Assembly (NCBI GenBank): GCA_030704615.1
Contig: CM060733.1
Coordinates: 66,588,001-66,652,000 of the forward strand
Reading direction: 5' to 3'
Origin: Takakia lepidozioides
Lineage: Eukaryota; Streptophyta; Takakiopsida; Takakiales; Takakiaceae
DNA length: 64,000 nucleotides
Shown here piece after piece: positions 31,928 through 43,879 of the stretch. Within the stretch, counting starts at the first letter, position 1. Every line of letters begins with the position of its first letter. Below the pieces are notes generated by a model that saw only the letters and a program-made list of their open reading frames with translations, did not search any database and was not told the origin of the DNA. Both the position numbers and the translations under genes were made by a program.

Positions 31928-32283
31928 TGACCCTCTCCTTTTATACTCCTTTGTGACAAGACTGCCCCCACTCCTTTGATGGACCAGTCAACATCCAAGG
32001 ACGAAAGGCCTTGAAAAATCTGGCCTAGCCAGAATGGGAGCAGTCACCAGCTTCACTTGTAGGGCAGAAAAGGCGTTTGTGCCTCTGCACTCCAGATAAA
32101 CTTCACATCCTTCTTGGTTAGAGTGAACAAAGGTACTGCCACTCCAGCATACCCCTTGACATAGGGCCTATAATACCCTGTCATCCCCAAATAACTTTTG
32201 AGAGCAGTGTGTGGTTTTGGGCAAGGGAAACCTTTCAATTGCAGCTATCTTATCTAGATCAGGCCAGGTTCCTTCTTCAGAGA

Positions 32284-33047
32284 TCACATGCCCAAGGAAT
32301 ACCAACTGCAAATTGGCAAAAATACACTTGTCCGGATTGAGCCTAAGATTGGCCCTTCTAAACCTTCATCAAGTACTCTCTTTATGTGCCCCACGTGATC
32401 TGCCCAGTCCTTGCTATGGATATTGACGTCATCTACAAAGACCTTGGCGCAATCTTTAATTTCTTCCTTAAGCACCCTATTCATTGTTCTTTGGAAAGTA
32501 GCAGTGGCATTTTTAAGCCAAAATGGAATGACCAGCCATTCATACAATCCCTTCTTGGTGATTACTGCTGTTTTGCTTATATCTCGGTCGTCCATCTTAA
32601 TCTGCCAAAAACCAGATTGTAATCCAGAGCAGAGAACCACTTGGCTTTCCCCAACTGGTCTGAATTAATGGCATAGGGTAAGAGTCCCTCCTAGTCAAGC
32701 GGTTCACCGGCCTGAAATCACCACAAAAACGCTTGGATCCATCCTTTTTGGTGGAAAGGTGACTGGACATGACATTCTGAACTACTTTCCTGCATCTTAC
32801 CTTGTGAGATCAAAGTCTCAATCTGTCTTTGTACCTCGTTTTCCTCCCACTCTGATAGGCGGTGGGACGACTTCTGCAAGGGGAAAACCTTGTGTATCAA
32901 TTGTATGTTCCACCTCACTGCAATAACCCAAGTCAGCTTTGCCAAGAGCAAAACATCCTGATTTTCTCTCAGCTCTTGCTCCAGTTCTATCCTATGTTCT
33001 GGGGCTAGCTCTGGATTGATGTGAAGTCTGGATTTCAGACTTCTCAA
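32284..33047 (-). pseudogene. Reverse transcriptase of the minus-strand element
   Basis: The start SEWEENEVQRQIETLISQGK and SPFHQKG are the usual RT entry. After a frameshift come LQSGFWQIKMDDRDISKTA and WLKNATATFQRTMNRVL, then the catalytic box VFVDDVNIHS (FVDD where YVDD or YIDD is usual). Stops and frameshifts near 32640-32720 and 32340 separate the pieces. It is inactive as written. Confidence 0.9.
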
Positions 33048-33672
33048 CGACTCTCCATTTCTTCTTCATGGATGGGTTCCCAACTCTTTCCCTCCACCTG
33101 GTGTACAGAGTTAGCTACCCTCTGCCTTTCTTCCTGAGTCACAACCTGATTCCAATCATGGAAATCATCCTCCATTTCCACGTTGTTGTTCCCTAGTTCA
33201 CCATTCCAAGCTTTCTGGTAAGCTTCCTGTATGATAGAGGCAGCCATGCTACGAGGGTCTCTTCCTGAAGGAGTTCAGACATCCCTTGGTCTTCGAACAA
33301 ATCCTCCCCTAGGTTGAATTATCTATTATCTCCTCTACATTCTTCAGGGCTCTATCTACCTTTTCGTTCTTCCTCATATCCTCCCATCTCCTCATCTTTA
33401 TCAGATTCAGAGCTGTCAGAGTCTGGAGATCCTTCCTCCGTGTCCACAAACTCTTCCTCGGGCTTTCTTTCTTCTCACCTAGGTACTTCATCTGATGTCA
33501 GGGGTCAAGACATTTCCTGCTGACGTAGTGCTTGCATACCTTACTCTGCCCTCATCCCCTCTGTGGTAGGCTGTTCTGGTGACTGCAGGCTCATTATAAT
33601 TTATAGTGTGCAAAGGGAAGTGAGAAAAATCCTTTCCTGGCCCATAGCGTACACGAATCTTTCAGCTTCGGG

Positions 33673-34084
33673 TCAACTACCGCGCCAAACTTTTTGAGAA
33701 AGTCCAAGCCCAAAAGCATGTGATACGTTATCCGTGTTTACCACCATAAAGGACAAGCGATTGGTCAGCTCTCCTACTTTGACCTTCATGTCCTCAAGTC
33801 TGCCCATTGCAGTCTCAAGAGCACCTGAGGCTACTCTGTAATTTACAATCCTTATCAGTAACAACAGCCATCAGACCAAGATCCCTGACTGTACTTGCGG
33901 ATATTACAGAAAGCATGGCACCGGTGTCAATTTGGCCTATTCTCCAAGCAGGGTTGAAGAAGTACAAACAAGGGTCTACGTAGGCATTTGGTGAGCGTCG
34001 GCTGAAGCAAATCAGCACATCTCCAATGCTTGGTTCATCAGGAATCAAAGTATGGTCTATGCCTGCCATCAAACCATCCAACAC
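33673..34084 (-). pseudogene. Aspartic protease of the minus-strand element
   Basis: RIGQIDTGAMLSVIS has the DTGA active-site motif of retroviral-type aspartic proteases. In another frame the expected end of the fold follows (VNTDNVSH, then a LLGLDFLKKFG-type segment near 33700). A frameshift near 33850 separates the halves. It lies right next to the primer site, so little or no gag precedes it: the element lacks a recognisable gag or lost it. Confidence 0.75.
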
Positions 34085-34116
34085 AAATCAAGATCCCTAG
34101 CTAGTAGATATCACGA

Positions 34117-34138
34117 TTTAACGAAGCTCTTGATACCA
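34117..34138 (-). promoter_or_regulatory. Primer binding site, initiator-Met tRNA type
   Basis: Minus-strand TGGTATCAAGAGC immediately follows the LTR. It matches the common plant primer site TGGTATCAGAGC with one extra A. Confidence 0.8.
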
Positions 34139-34818
34139 AAAGAAGGGGCGTGAATCCCCTTGGGTGATTCTAATCTGTACTCCTCCTCGTTGAAGGCAAA
34201 GCAAAAGGAAGGAACGTTCTAGTGATCCAACCATCTTCACATGGCTGTGGATTTCCCTTAGTTCGTTCGTGATCAGAGTTCATGGCAATCCTCATCCACG
34301 CCGCAGCAGAGAGAAGACATGGATGGGGAGTTTTGAATTGTTATTGGTCTCGGTTCTATTTTTATAAAACATCCTGCCCTATGATCACAGCACCAACAGT
34401 GCTGCCATGATCTTCTGTGATGCAAACCAGCCCTATGACAGCGCTGAACACGACCCTTAATGTGAAGCTCCCTTGAGCAAGTGACAGGTCGGAAGCCCCC
34501 TTTTGTAATGGTGACACAGATTTAGAGGGAGGCAGCTCAGATCTGCCATGAACTGCAGGGCACTGGTCTCTTTCAGGGTTCATGTTTTCTTCATCTTATT
34601 TCCCCCCAAATGGCCATCCCCCATCAAACCCCCTTTTAATGAGCAGCTCTCTCCCTTCCCAAATCCTTTCTCTCTCTCTCTAATCTTGGTCTACAGGTTC
34701 CTCACTTCTTCACAGTAGCATATCTACCATGCAATGCAATGCACAACTCAGCCAGGCATCCAGTGCACCCAGCCTTGAAATCATCCTCGGTCACACAAGG
34801 CATAACCATCCCCATCAT

Positions 34819-34869
<51 letters not shown>

Positions 34870-36367
34870 CTCTTGTCAATGACCAGCCCTTCACACTACC
34901 TTTTTCCAAAAGAAGCCATTGCCCAAACAGCTCTCAGCCTTTCTATAGGTTTCAACCAAATACCCCAACAACCTCTTTTCCCTTCAACTATGAACCTCAG
35001 TTGTTCATACCCTAGACCATGCTGGAAACTAGTTCCAAAAGAAAAACAAATCAGTGCCGGTGTTGCCTCCCCTTCCACATTATCCTTTCTCTATTTTCAA
35101 CAGTTCTAACTAACCTCACTGGTTGTTTCAATCAGCCAAGCTAGGCCTACATTGGTTCCAGTGTATCAATACCCAGGGCAGCATTGTGTGCAGGTTCATA
35201 ACACTGAAACAGAGAACAAGAATGAAGATAAACAGTGACCATTCTGATTCAGTGACAAGCAGTCTCTCCACCACTCATTCTCCTACTGACACTATAACAT
35301 CAGGTGCATCCATCCTTTCCCTATCCTGGTTTGAAGTTTCAGAGTCTCCATTCCATTTCCAAAACCTTTTCCTCCATCACATATCTCTACCTCCTTCTCC
35401 TCTACATAGAGCCAGTCCTAAATCCACACCAAAACGATTTCTAAGTCACCATCCCCCAAAAACCGAAGTCCACAGTACAAACTTATCTGTTTTATCCTCC
35501 AGCGAAGCGGTGGATCTGCCTGCAAAGATGGCACCTCACCATCGCCTGTCAGCAGCCACTTCAACCTATTCTCCTTGTCTTGATTCCCAGTATTTATCAT
35601 GCCATGATGGCTCCTCTTCATCCTATGGAAAATCCTGTGGCTTGCCAACTAAATACTCTATCCTTCTATGCGTGCAATTCCCTAAGAATGATATGGTCCT
35701 ATAGTAAGATGACACAAAAAGCAACTATAAGCTTTGATTAACAGATAACTGAGTTGCCATCCAGCCAGCACTTCACATGCCTCATCCCCTCCATGATTGT
35801 GCCCACAACTCACTTCCTTGTGCTTCCGGCAGCTGGCCGTTTTCCTTGCTTGCTCATCTGCCCATAACTGTTTTCTTCAAGGCAATGGCGACAGCGGTGG
35901 TGCGCCGCTCTTCTTACATGCTCCTACTCCGGAATTGATCATCACTACGAGAGAAGCGGCACCGCTTTCCCTTACACAGAATACCAAGCAGAAGCACTTA
36001 ATGCCGCTCTCAAAACCAAGCAGAGTCCCATAGCGTAGGTACAACTCCCAAACCCACAGGCCCTGACAACCCCACTGCTCGCAGCAGCTGCTAAGAGTTG
36101 CCCGTCATCTTCCTCTTCGTTTTCCTCAACCCGCGTTTCTAGGTTAAACACCTGGGATGAAAACGTTCATCCTACGGATGAAAATACGCATGGTCATGAC
36201 TTAGCCATTTTTATCCTGGCAAAGCATAAGCACAGTATGCCCATGAAATTACCTGTATGCAGGGATATATCCCTCCTGCAGTTGTACAACGGGCACTCCC
36301 GTTGTAGTGATGCAGGGTCTTAACGGTAAGACAAAATGTAATGTCACTCCCTTGCATTCACACTACA
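34139..36367 (-). repeat. 5' LTR of the minus-strand Ty3-type element
   Basis: Partner of 27023-29213. The CT microsatellite at about 34823-34876 is roughly twice as long as in the other LTR. A short extra segment (TTGTACAACGGGCACTCCCG) lies near 36282-36301. Small indels distinguish the two, so some time has passed since insertion. Confidence 0.9.
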
Positions 36368-36731
36368 CGGCGCCTTGTCTCTCTTGCAGCGGGAAACACC
36401 GCTATGAAAGCAGTGGCATCTTCCCTCCTCTGGTTTTTTCTGTGCTTAGCAAGGATGCTTATGATGGGAAGTTCTCTCCCTCCTTTCTAGTGCCTTGCAA
36501 TTGTGCCTGCTTTGCTTCATTGCTTATGTGCTTTGTGGAGGCGGCTTGCTGCGGGTGGTGATGGCGCATAACCCTCTTCCCCAATCGCTTAAGGTGCCTT
36601 TGGAGTTTAGGGATTCTCATGTTCTTATCTCTTTCTCTTGCTTTTGAGTTTCTTAGTTGACATCGATGACAAGTGTGAGGGTCTGTGATTCACCTGGGGT
36701 TCCACAATCCTCACTAACCTGTTGGTTTTTG
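36368..36731. other. Unique sequence between LTR and direct repeat
   Basis: About 360 bases with no recognised gene. It separates the right LTR from the right copy of the 765-bp repeat. Confidence 0.5.
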
Positions 36732-37499
36732 TGGGGGCTTGTGATGGGACCAGGTGAGGATCCTCACCTACTTTGAAGTTTCTTGAGCATGCAGATTGGG
36801 ATATGGGCTGAGGAGACCTAGGGTTGTGCGCGCTGTGAGGTGGCTGCTGCCTGCAGCCCCGATTTCAACCCAACTGCCCTTGACTTGATATGCTCCAGCC
36901 TGCGTTCTGGCCTTTGTCGTTTTGCCGCCGATGCGCAGCTCGACCTGACGGGCTTGTTTCCTGAGGCTTGCATACAAACCATACCCTACCTTTTCATCTT
37001 TGACAGCACAGCCTGTGGATTACTAAGCTAGGTTGTAAGTTATTTTGGCCAAAGAAGATCTGGTTTTTGGTGGTATGTTTTTGGCGGTTTTGGGTAACTA
37101 TGGATCTGATGGCTTGAAGTTTAAGGCGGCAGCCTGGTAGGGTACTGCCCTGCTCCTTGTCAGGCCTACTTATGAGTGTACTGGATCGTAGTAAGGTGTT
37201 CTTTTTGCATGTCTTAGCATGGAACTCCTGAAGGATGAGGATGGTAAGCTGTAATGGAATCCTACCTACTGTTTTGGATCTGTCATGACATCAGGCCTAT
37301 GACCTGCCATCTGATTTTTAATCAAAAAAGACTGGATCTCGGCTGTTCATGTTGTTTGTTGGTACAAGTCTTGAATCTGCAATGTGACAGGCTGCATTCA
37401 CATTCCCTTGATACCTTGTATGATCACATGTCTCGGGGTGAATACAAATGATATGGAATCTACTTCATCTGGATCAAGTTGGACTGCTGGTGGGATACT
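36732..37499 (+). repeat. 765-bp direct repeat, right copy (LTR-like)
   Basis: Nearly identical to 25639-26407, from TGGGGGCTTGTGATGGGACC to GGTGGGATACT. Beyond it 257 unrelated bases (37500-37756) lead to the old retroelement ORF at 37757. Confidence 0.8.
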
Positions 37500-37756
37500 G
37501 AGATTCTGACAAAATGCAGGCTGGTCCTTATGCCTTGGCTGATGCATGACCTGCCATAATTAATGGCTGAATTGGAAGCTGCTGGTATATGTATAGGCTG
37601 AACCAAGAGGCCTTGCAGCATGCACAGGGACAACATATCTTATCTTGTCCCACACAAGAACAAACCCCGCCCTCCCACCCTGTTTTGTCTTGGATGATTG
37701 GGTGGTGTCTTTTGGGATGATTTGACAAGACTGGAAATGTGAGATAATGCCCTATA

Positions 37757-39057
37757 CTTGCACAGCCACCGGCTGTGGGGGTTGTGATATTGCCGCCACT
37801 GTCCCTCCTATTACTGACATTTCTTGTACCTCTTGTGATGAAGACTGAAAAACCAGGGTTTTGGCATGCAAATAAGTAGCCACCAGCTGCTCCTCAAGAA
37901 CAAAGACTCATTTGTCGATGTTGGAACTCAAGTCATCTACTTGAGTCTACAGCCCTTCCACATCATCCTGTAACTCTGCTATCCTACCATAGACATTGTC
38001 TATAGTAGTTGTGGCAATGTTCTGCACCTGCAACCTGAGATTATTCATCTCCCCCTGAGTGAGCTTTCGTGGTGCCTTCCCTTCCACCGGCCCTTGTGTT
38101 AACCATACTTGCATAAGATGATTATCCACCTAGTCATATGGAGCACCCCGGAGAGCCTGCTCCTCCTTAAGTCTGTACACATCTAACTGATGTTGTAAGG
38201 CCTTCATGCACTTTGCATGAGGTTCAACTAGGCCCGCATAGGCAGCAGCCAGATTATTGGCTTCCTTCCAAGCCTTGTTAGCCACAGAGAGTTCATTCTT
38301 GTGGCCCGTGAGTGATTGCTGCAACTGCAGGATGAACCTTTCCTTCTTAGCCTCAAACTGACTGTACTGTTGGAAAGTATCCTCATTGCGACGGAGAGTA
38401 GCCTCAGATCAGCAATAAGTTTCCCCTGATCTACTGTCTCAGCCTCTGCCATCATACATCTCTCTGCTTGTCTGTTAACTTCTAATGCAGTTTGCCCCAG
38501 AGCAGTTCTTAGTGTGGCACATTGTATGGTCATTCTCTGATGAACTGTCTCCAACTCTGTATGAAGCACTGTCACTTCCTGCAATTTGCCCTCATGCTTC
38601 ACCTGCAATTGGTATAGCTGATGCTTATGCGCTTCATGCAACTTCCCTGCTCCAGACCCGCTTCAATCATATTCCCCTTTGCTAGCTGCAGGGCAGCCTT
38701 GGTGTCCTCCAATTCTTTCTGCAACTTGAGGTTGGCCTCCACATCCACCTTGTTTGCACACTCAGTGGCAATTTTAGCCTCAAACTCCTGCTTGAGTTCC
38801 TCTCTCAAAGCTGCCAATTGTGTAGATGGAACATGAGACTTCACATATGTGCCCAACAAATTGAGTGTTCTGCTTATGGAACTCATAAGCATGGCCTGCT
38901 GTGGGTCTTCATGGGAACCCTGTTGCTGGTCAACCTGATTCTCCACAGTGTGATGTTTCACCAACCATTTAGGCCATGTTCCCACAAGATCTTCGTCCTG
39001 AATGACCTCATTCTCCACAGGTGCTACAGTGCCCCTACCTTCTACCTCTGGAACCTC
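37757..39057 (-). pseudogene. Older copy of the extra 3' ORF, distal part
   Basis: On the minus strand this aligns with the middle of the 1060-codon ORF: RTLNLLGTYVKSHVPSTQL, the coiled coil (HKHQLYQLQVKHEGKLQEV) and IDNVYGRIAELQDDVEGL. It is broken by a frameshift near 38400 and stops near 38129 and 37947. Its upstream part continues at 52130-53005; the two are separated exactly by the complete element at 39058-52129, whose ACCTC duplication flanks both sides. The C-terminal domain is missing, cut at 37757. Confidence 0.92.
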
Positions 39058-40007
39058 TGTTAGAGGACTGTAGGGGACTTAGACACTTATACGGGATCTG
39101 TAGGGTACCCTTAAATTTTGCACAGACTGAGACAAACAGGAACCTTAGGGGTGACAGCAGCGCACTGTAGAAGGGGGTTACATAGCCCACACAGCCGACA
39201 CAGCAGACACAGCCCACACAGCAACACAGCCGTCACAGTCGTCACAGCCCACACAGCCCACACAGCCCACACAGCCGTCACAGTCGTCACAGCACAGCCC
39301 CACACAGCCGTCACAGTCGTCACAGCAGACACAGCCCACACAGCCAGTCACAGCCCGACACAGCACACAGCCAGTCACCGCTTGACACAGCTGTCACGAT
39401 AATAGGGAACGAAGAGTAGGACAGGAACGACTGTGGGGAACAAACCAGTGAAGGGAACATGTTAGTTCACATACGACGGTTAGAGAGGGAAACGGTTAGA
39501 ACCGCGGATAGGAGGATAAAGGGAAGAACGGGGAATGAGGGATCATCATTATTCGGGGAGGACTTCGGAGACAGGCGGGAGCGGAGATCGGAGAGCACGA
39601 TGAAGGAGAAAAGAGGATTAGTAGATGCTTGTTATATGCAAAGCTGTAGTGATATTGTAGAGAGTAGATTAGAGACATAATGGCTTCGGCCTGATACCTG
39701 ATAAATCATAATCTGATACTTATACGATACAATCACACTGTAGAGAGATCTGAGTGAAGCTGTGGATTGAATGGAGGAGTTAAGGAAACCGATAAATTGA
39801 TGAAGCAAACTGATACTTAATTATCAATGGTAAGGTAGCTAAGATGAATGCGGAAAAGGAAACAAATAGGAAACACCCCCATGATACACTAGCTGTAGGT
39901 CATGACTGATTGTTCTGCGCGGGCTGAGTACTTAGAGATTTCCAACTTCTATCTTGGAGTTTCCGCCTCGGATAGCGAAGGGATGGGTGAGTAAAAGCCG
40001 CGCGACA
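39058..40007 (+). repeat. 5' LTR
   Basis: Starts TGTTAGAGGACTGTAGGGG and ends GTAAAAGCCGCGCGACA. It contains the CACAG tandem tract at 39183-39396. It is preceded by target copy ACCTC. Confidence 0.97.
39183..39396. repeat. CACAGCC / GTCACAGTC tandem tract in 5' LTR
   Basis: Short units of 9-10 bases (CACAGCCCA, CACAGCCGT, CACAGTCGT). The copy number and order differ from the 3' LTR tract at 51305-51515, so this is the least stable part of an otherwise near-identical LTR pair. Confidence 0.9.
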
Positions 40008-40595
40008 TTTGGCGACCATACTGGGGACCTGGGACATGAACAACCAGATGTGACAGGCATCTGGTGGGATCATGGTGGTTGGACCATTAAAGAATTTGAA
40101 GTGAATCAAATTCCCTGTGGAACGAAGGAAGAAAGATTGTCCAAACAATTCTTTCAAAGGTTCTTGGAATTGCCAGACGGATGTAAAGAAAATATTCTTA
40201 AACGAGTGCATGATGCTGATCCAGAATGGGGTCTGGAGAAAGGAGTGATAAAGATTTATCAGGTAGCCTGTAGAGGAAGAGCACGTTGGTTACCAACATT
40301 AGTTTATGTGATAGCGTTGCTATCCATTAAACGAGTAGAGTTTGAAGGCTGGGAAGAAAGAAAGGTGAATGTTTATACTCATATGCATGAAGAGCTTGTA
40401 CTGGTAAAGAATTGGATTCCAAAGGATATTTTGTGGATCAAACTCACACCAAGAACAGCTTTTCAGACTTGTTTGCCATATGGTTATATGGTAACGGAGA
40501 CTTCAAGTATAGCCAAGGGTGCATTGAAGCTTGAAAGAAATCCAGGCATATACGAGAGATATTACAGAAGAGAGTTTTGGTTATTGCCACATTAA
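40008..40595 (+). CDS. First ORF of the element (gag N-terminal region, unknown fold)
   Basis: One frame is open from within the LTR through the primer site to TAA at 40593-40595. It encodes a protein with WWDHGGWTIKEFEVNQ, KQFFQRFLELPDGCK and PTLVYVIALLSIKRVEFEGW. No in-frame ATG lies near its beginning, so translation would need another start or a corrected frameshift. I do not recognise a domain. The position suggests it is the N-terminal part of gag. Confidence 0.5.
   Translation, partial: FGDHTGDLGHEQPDVTGIWWDHGGWTIKEFEVNQIPCGTKEERLSKQFFQRFLELPDGCKENILKRVHDADPEWGLEKGVIKIYQVACRGRARWLPTLVYVIALLSIKRVEFEGWEERKVNVYTHMHEELVLVKNWIPKDILWIKLTPRTAFQTCLPYGYMVTETSSIAKGALKLERNPGIYERYYRREFWLLPH
40010..40029 (+). 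promoter_or_regulatory. Primer binding site
   Basis: TGGCGACCATACTGGGGACC starts two bases after the LTR. The TGGCGAC start fits the 3' end of a tRNA ending in GUCGCCA (as in some Arg tRNAs); which tRNA is used is not settled. Confidence 0.7.
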
Positions 40596-40692
40596 AAGAA
40601 ATGAAAGACATGGGACATGAGTGATGAAGAGAAGCTAGACGACAAGATTCATCAAAAAGAGAAAGCTATCTGAAAGCTAATTATCCATATCT

Positions 40693-42971
40693 TTGGGAGA
40701 GAGGAATAGACATAGGGGAATCATCTGGACCTCTCACACCATCAAGATCAAAAAGTGCATCACCTATACCGGAAGAACTAGAGTTGGATGCCACTCCTTC
40801 TGTTTCTTGCAAGAAAGATTAAGGGAATTGGTACAGGAAGAAGATCAATCACGAGGTGAAAGATCTGAGGTACATCCTTGGATAAAAGACTTGACAGAAA
40901 TCTTTGATAAGAGTTGGCATGGAACACCAAAAGCAGGAACTCCAGTTTCTGAAGCAGAAGATGAAGAAGGAGATGAGGATGTGGCAGAGCCAACGGAGAG
41001 TTCAGACTCTCCAACACCATTACAGTTGAGTTACATGAGTGAAGAAGAAACCCAAGGGCAGAACTTGGAGGATGAAAACAAGAGAGAGAAGAAATTGGAA
41101 GAGGAAGAATATGAAAGAAGTAGACCCAACAGCTGAGGTTGAGACTACAACCAGGACATCCCAACCCGTTGGACCTGGATCAAGTGGAGCACTTGGATCA
41201 CAGGCCAACGAAGGTGTCGGCTCAGGGGGATCAGGCGGGCTGCCTGGATCTGGCTCTGGGGGGACAGGGAGTGTGGGAAGTAGTGCAACTGAAGCTGGGA
41301 ATACTGTGAATATCGTGGGGCCAGAAGCAGGGAGTGCTCAAGGGCCACCACTTGGTGGAAGATCCACCACAAAACAACAGGTCCAGAAGGACCAGCACCA
41401 GCAAGGGTGCCAGCACCTGTCAGTGGGCAGAAGGTAGGGCCACAGATGGCGTTACAACCAACACGGGCAAAACCACCCTTTCCAATATATTCAGGAAAAG
41501 GGGATCCCGATGTACACATTAGCCAATTTGAGCACATGTGTATAGTGAACAATGAGAATGGCGATGATGCCAAGATGAGACTGTTTCCTTGTTCACTTAT
41601 CAAGAAAGCAAGTGAATGGTATGCAAGATTCCCTGATAATCATTTCCTAACCTGGAATGGCTTGAATACAGCATTTCGAAATAGGTTCAGGACAAGTAAA
41701 ACTGAGGATGAAGAAGTATGGAAGTTTACAACAGCTGAAGCAGAAGAAGCATGAAACTGTTGAAGAGTATATGGAGAAGATGGAATTGATGATGAAAAAG
41801 CTGGCTGCAGTACCAGCACCCGGTTTACAGAAGACTTGGTTTGTGAGTGGACTAAGACCAGAGTTGCAGAAGAAAGTGGATATGTTACCCCATAATACAG
41901 TGGAGGAGGCATTTGAAACTGCAAACAGAATTGAGCAATTGGGAATGCTCAGGAGAGAGAAAAAGGAAGATGAGGACTCTGAAGATGAGTCAGATGAAGA
42001 AGAAGAGCAAGAACTAAAAAGAAAGAGTAAGAGAAGGAAAGTTGAAGAGGGATAACTATGAGAAAAGATTGGAAGAAATCTTGAAGAAGTATGCCACAGA
42101 GGCTGCAACACATTGGAGGAAGGGTGTATGGTGTGCAAAGTGCCAGAATGAAGGCCATACCACTACAGAATGCCACATGAAGGAGAAACACTGTACTATC
42201 TGTAAAATGGATAACCATTCTACTGAGAATTGTTACTACAACAGAAGGACAGCTGCAAGAGAACCTAGGCAAGTGAGGGTGCATCAGGGTGCAGCCCCAG
42301 CAAGAAGAAGCAATGATCAGGACCACTATGGTAGGTCTGGTGGTTATAACAATGGCATGGAAGGGAGAGGTAATTCAAGAGGGAATTACCAAGGAAATTC
42401 CAGAGGCAACTATCAGGGTAATCCAAGGGGGAATTACCAGCCCGGGAATCAGGATTATAGAAATAATCCAAGACCAGACCAAGGGCGAGGACCCAATGGT
42501 GAAGAGCTATGTTACTATTGTAATCAGCCAGGACATCGCAAGGCAGCCTGTTCATTCTGGATAAGACACCAGAATGAGATGAGAGCTCCTGTGAATGAGG
42601 GCCCAGTGGTGGCAGCTCACATGGTTAGGCCATGTGTTGTACCAGAAGTAAGTACAATGATAGTAACAAGAAGTAAAGCCAAACTAATACCTCCAGTAGA
42701 AGAGGAAGAAGATGAGACTGGAAGTGGCAATGATATGCCTGAAGATGAAGAGACTTGGAAGGATGAGAAGGAACTGCACAAGGAAGTGGCAGATACTATA
42801 AGGGAAATGCAAAAGAGTACTGATATTCCTGTGGCAGATTCCTCTGATTCGGATGGAGAAAAAGAGGGGAGTGAGGAAGAAAGGAAAAAAGAAGATGCAG
42901 ACATGCAAAGTAATGAAGAGACTTTGGCTGAAGTAATATGTCAGACCAAAGCACCATTGGACAGCTATTAG
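40693..42971 (+). pseudogene. gag: acidic linker, capsid-like domain, three zinc knuckles
   Basis: The first part is acidic (EDEEGDEDVAEPTESS) and then Gly/Ser-rich (GSGGSGGLPGSGSGGTGS). A retrotransposon gag (PF03732-type) domain follows: PFPIYSGKGDPDVHISQFEH, then SEWYARFPDNHFLTWNGL and ETVEEYMEKMELMMKKL. A charged stretch and three CCHC knuckles come after: CAKCQNEGHTTTEC, CTICKMDNHSTENC and CYYCNQPGHRKAAC. Between the second and third lies a GNSRGNYQ repeat. Frameshifts near 41400, 41720 and 42050 divide it into four frames. It would coat the RNA and form the particle in the cytoplasm. Confidence 0.88.
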
Positions 42972-43171
42972 CTGTGGCACCTTATTGTAGGCACAGGCTG
43001 TATCAGCAATCAATCGAATTGCCCAAGAGACAGGAAACACAGACCTGAACAGCAAGGTGACCAGTTATAATGTGAAGCCGGAACAGGGCGAGAAACCAGT
43101 CATGGACTTTGATGATTCTATGCCAGTAATCCAATTGAGAATTGAAGCACAGAACTAACTGAAGTACTGAA

Positions 43172-43779
43172 GATGGTGGTTCTGGAGTAAATATCATGAC
43201 AGACCAATTAGGAAGAAGCTTGGTCTAAATAACATGAAACCAGCCCCATTTACAGTAACAATGGCAGATCAAAGAAGTGTACAGCCATTGGGATTAATAA
43301 GAGGAGTTAAGATACAGATACAGAAAATGATCTTTATGATCACAGTAACTGTATTAAAAATGGATGAAGTCATGGAGGCTTACTCTTATTTGGGACGTCC
43401 GTGGCTGAAACAGGCCAGGGTATTCCATGACTGGAATTCTCAGTTACTAACTGTGCATAATGGGATGCACGAGATACAAATTACCACAAAGAAATCTAGT
43501 AGATTACCTGCTACAAGAAGACCTCGAGGAGTCAAGAGTATGACTGGAGGAGGACTGGATGAGGAGCAGGAAGCTACCCTATTTGCTGCACACCCAGAAT
43601 GGGAGCAGGTTGCAGAGATGCGGCTGGAAAGCCTAAGTTGTTTGAGAGGTATCTGCTGTGGTGTAGTGACAGCAACACCAATTGAAGAGGAAACCAACTG
43701 TTACCCACCACATTTCTATGAAGAAAAGAGGAGAGATAGAAATCCTAGAAGAACCAGCCACTGTGAGCTTAAAGGATGA
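43172..43779 (+). pseudogene. Aspartic protease region
   Basis: GAT GGT GGT TCT GGA GTA AAT at 43172 encodes DGGSGVN, a variant of the retroviral DTG/DSG active site as seen in several plant Ty3-type elements. After a stop and a shift near 43210-43234 the fold continues to YSYLGRPWLKQARVFHDWNS, the usual end of this protease type. The C-terminal part to 43779 is a linker to RT. Confidence 0.75.
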
Positions 43780-43879
43780 AGTGGTGACTGGTTGGACAAT
43801 CAGCTGATGAGCAGGTGAGAGAAGTAAATGTGGGAACTCAGGAGGAACCGAGAATGGTGAAAGTAGAGCTGATTTGGAG

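Larger units (their letters stand above)
27023..36367 (-). mobile_element. Ty3-type LTR retrotransposon with 2.2-kb LTRs
   Basis: LTRs at 27023-29213 and 34139-36367 are nearly identical. Read on the minus strand they start TGTAGTGTGAATG and end CCCCTTCTTT. Right after the 5' LTR comes TGGTATCAAGAGC, close to the initiator-Met tRNA primer site. Before the 3' LTR lies AAAAAGGGAGACACACTACA as polypurine tract. The internal order PR-RT-RNaseH-IN on the minus strand is that of Ty3-type elements. Many frameshifts and stops break the polyprotein, so it is inactive as written. No matching target duplication was found (GTGTG on the left, CGGCG on the right). Confidence 0.9.

Noticed and set aside
39118-39402. 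Frames rich in His-Ser or Val-Thr-Ala repeats in the LTRs (also 51241-51516)
   Set aside because: They come from the CACAG tandem tract and exist in all frames; no gene is implied.
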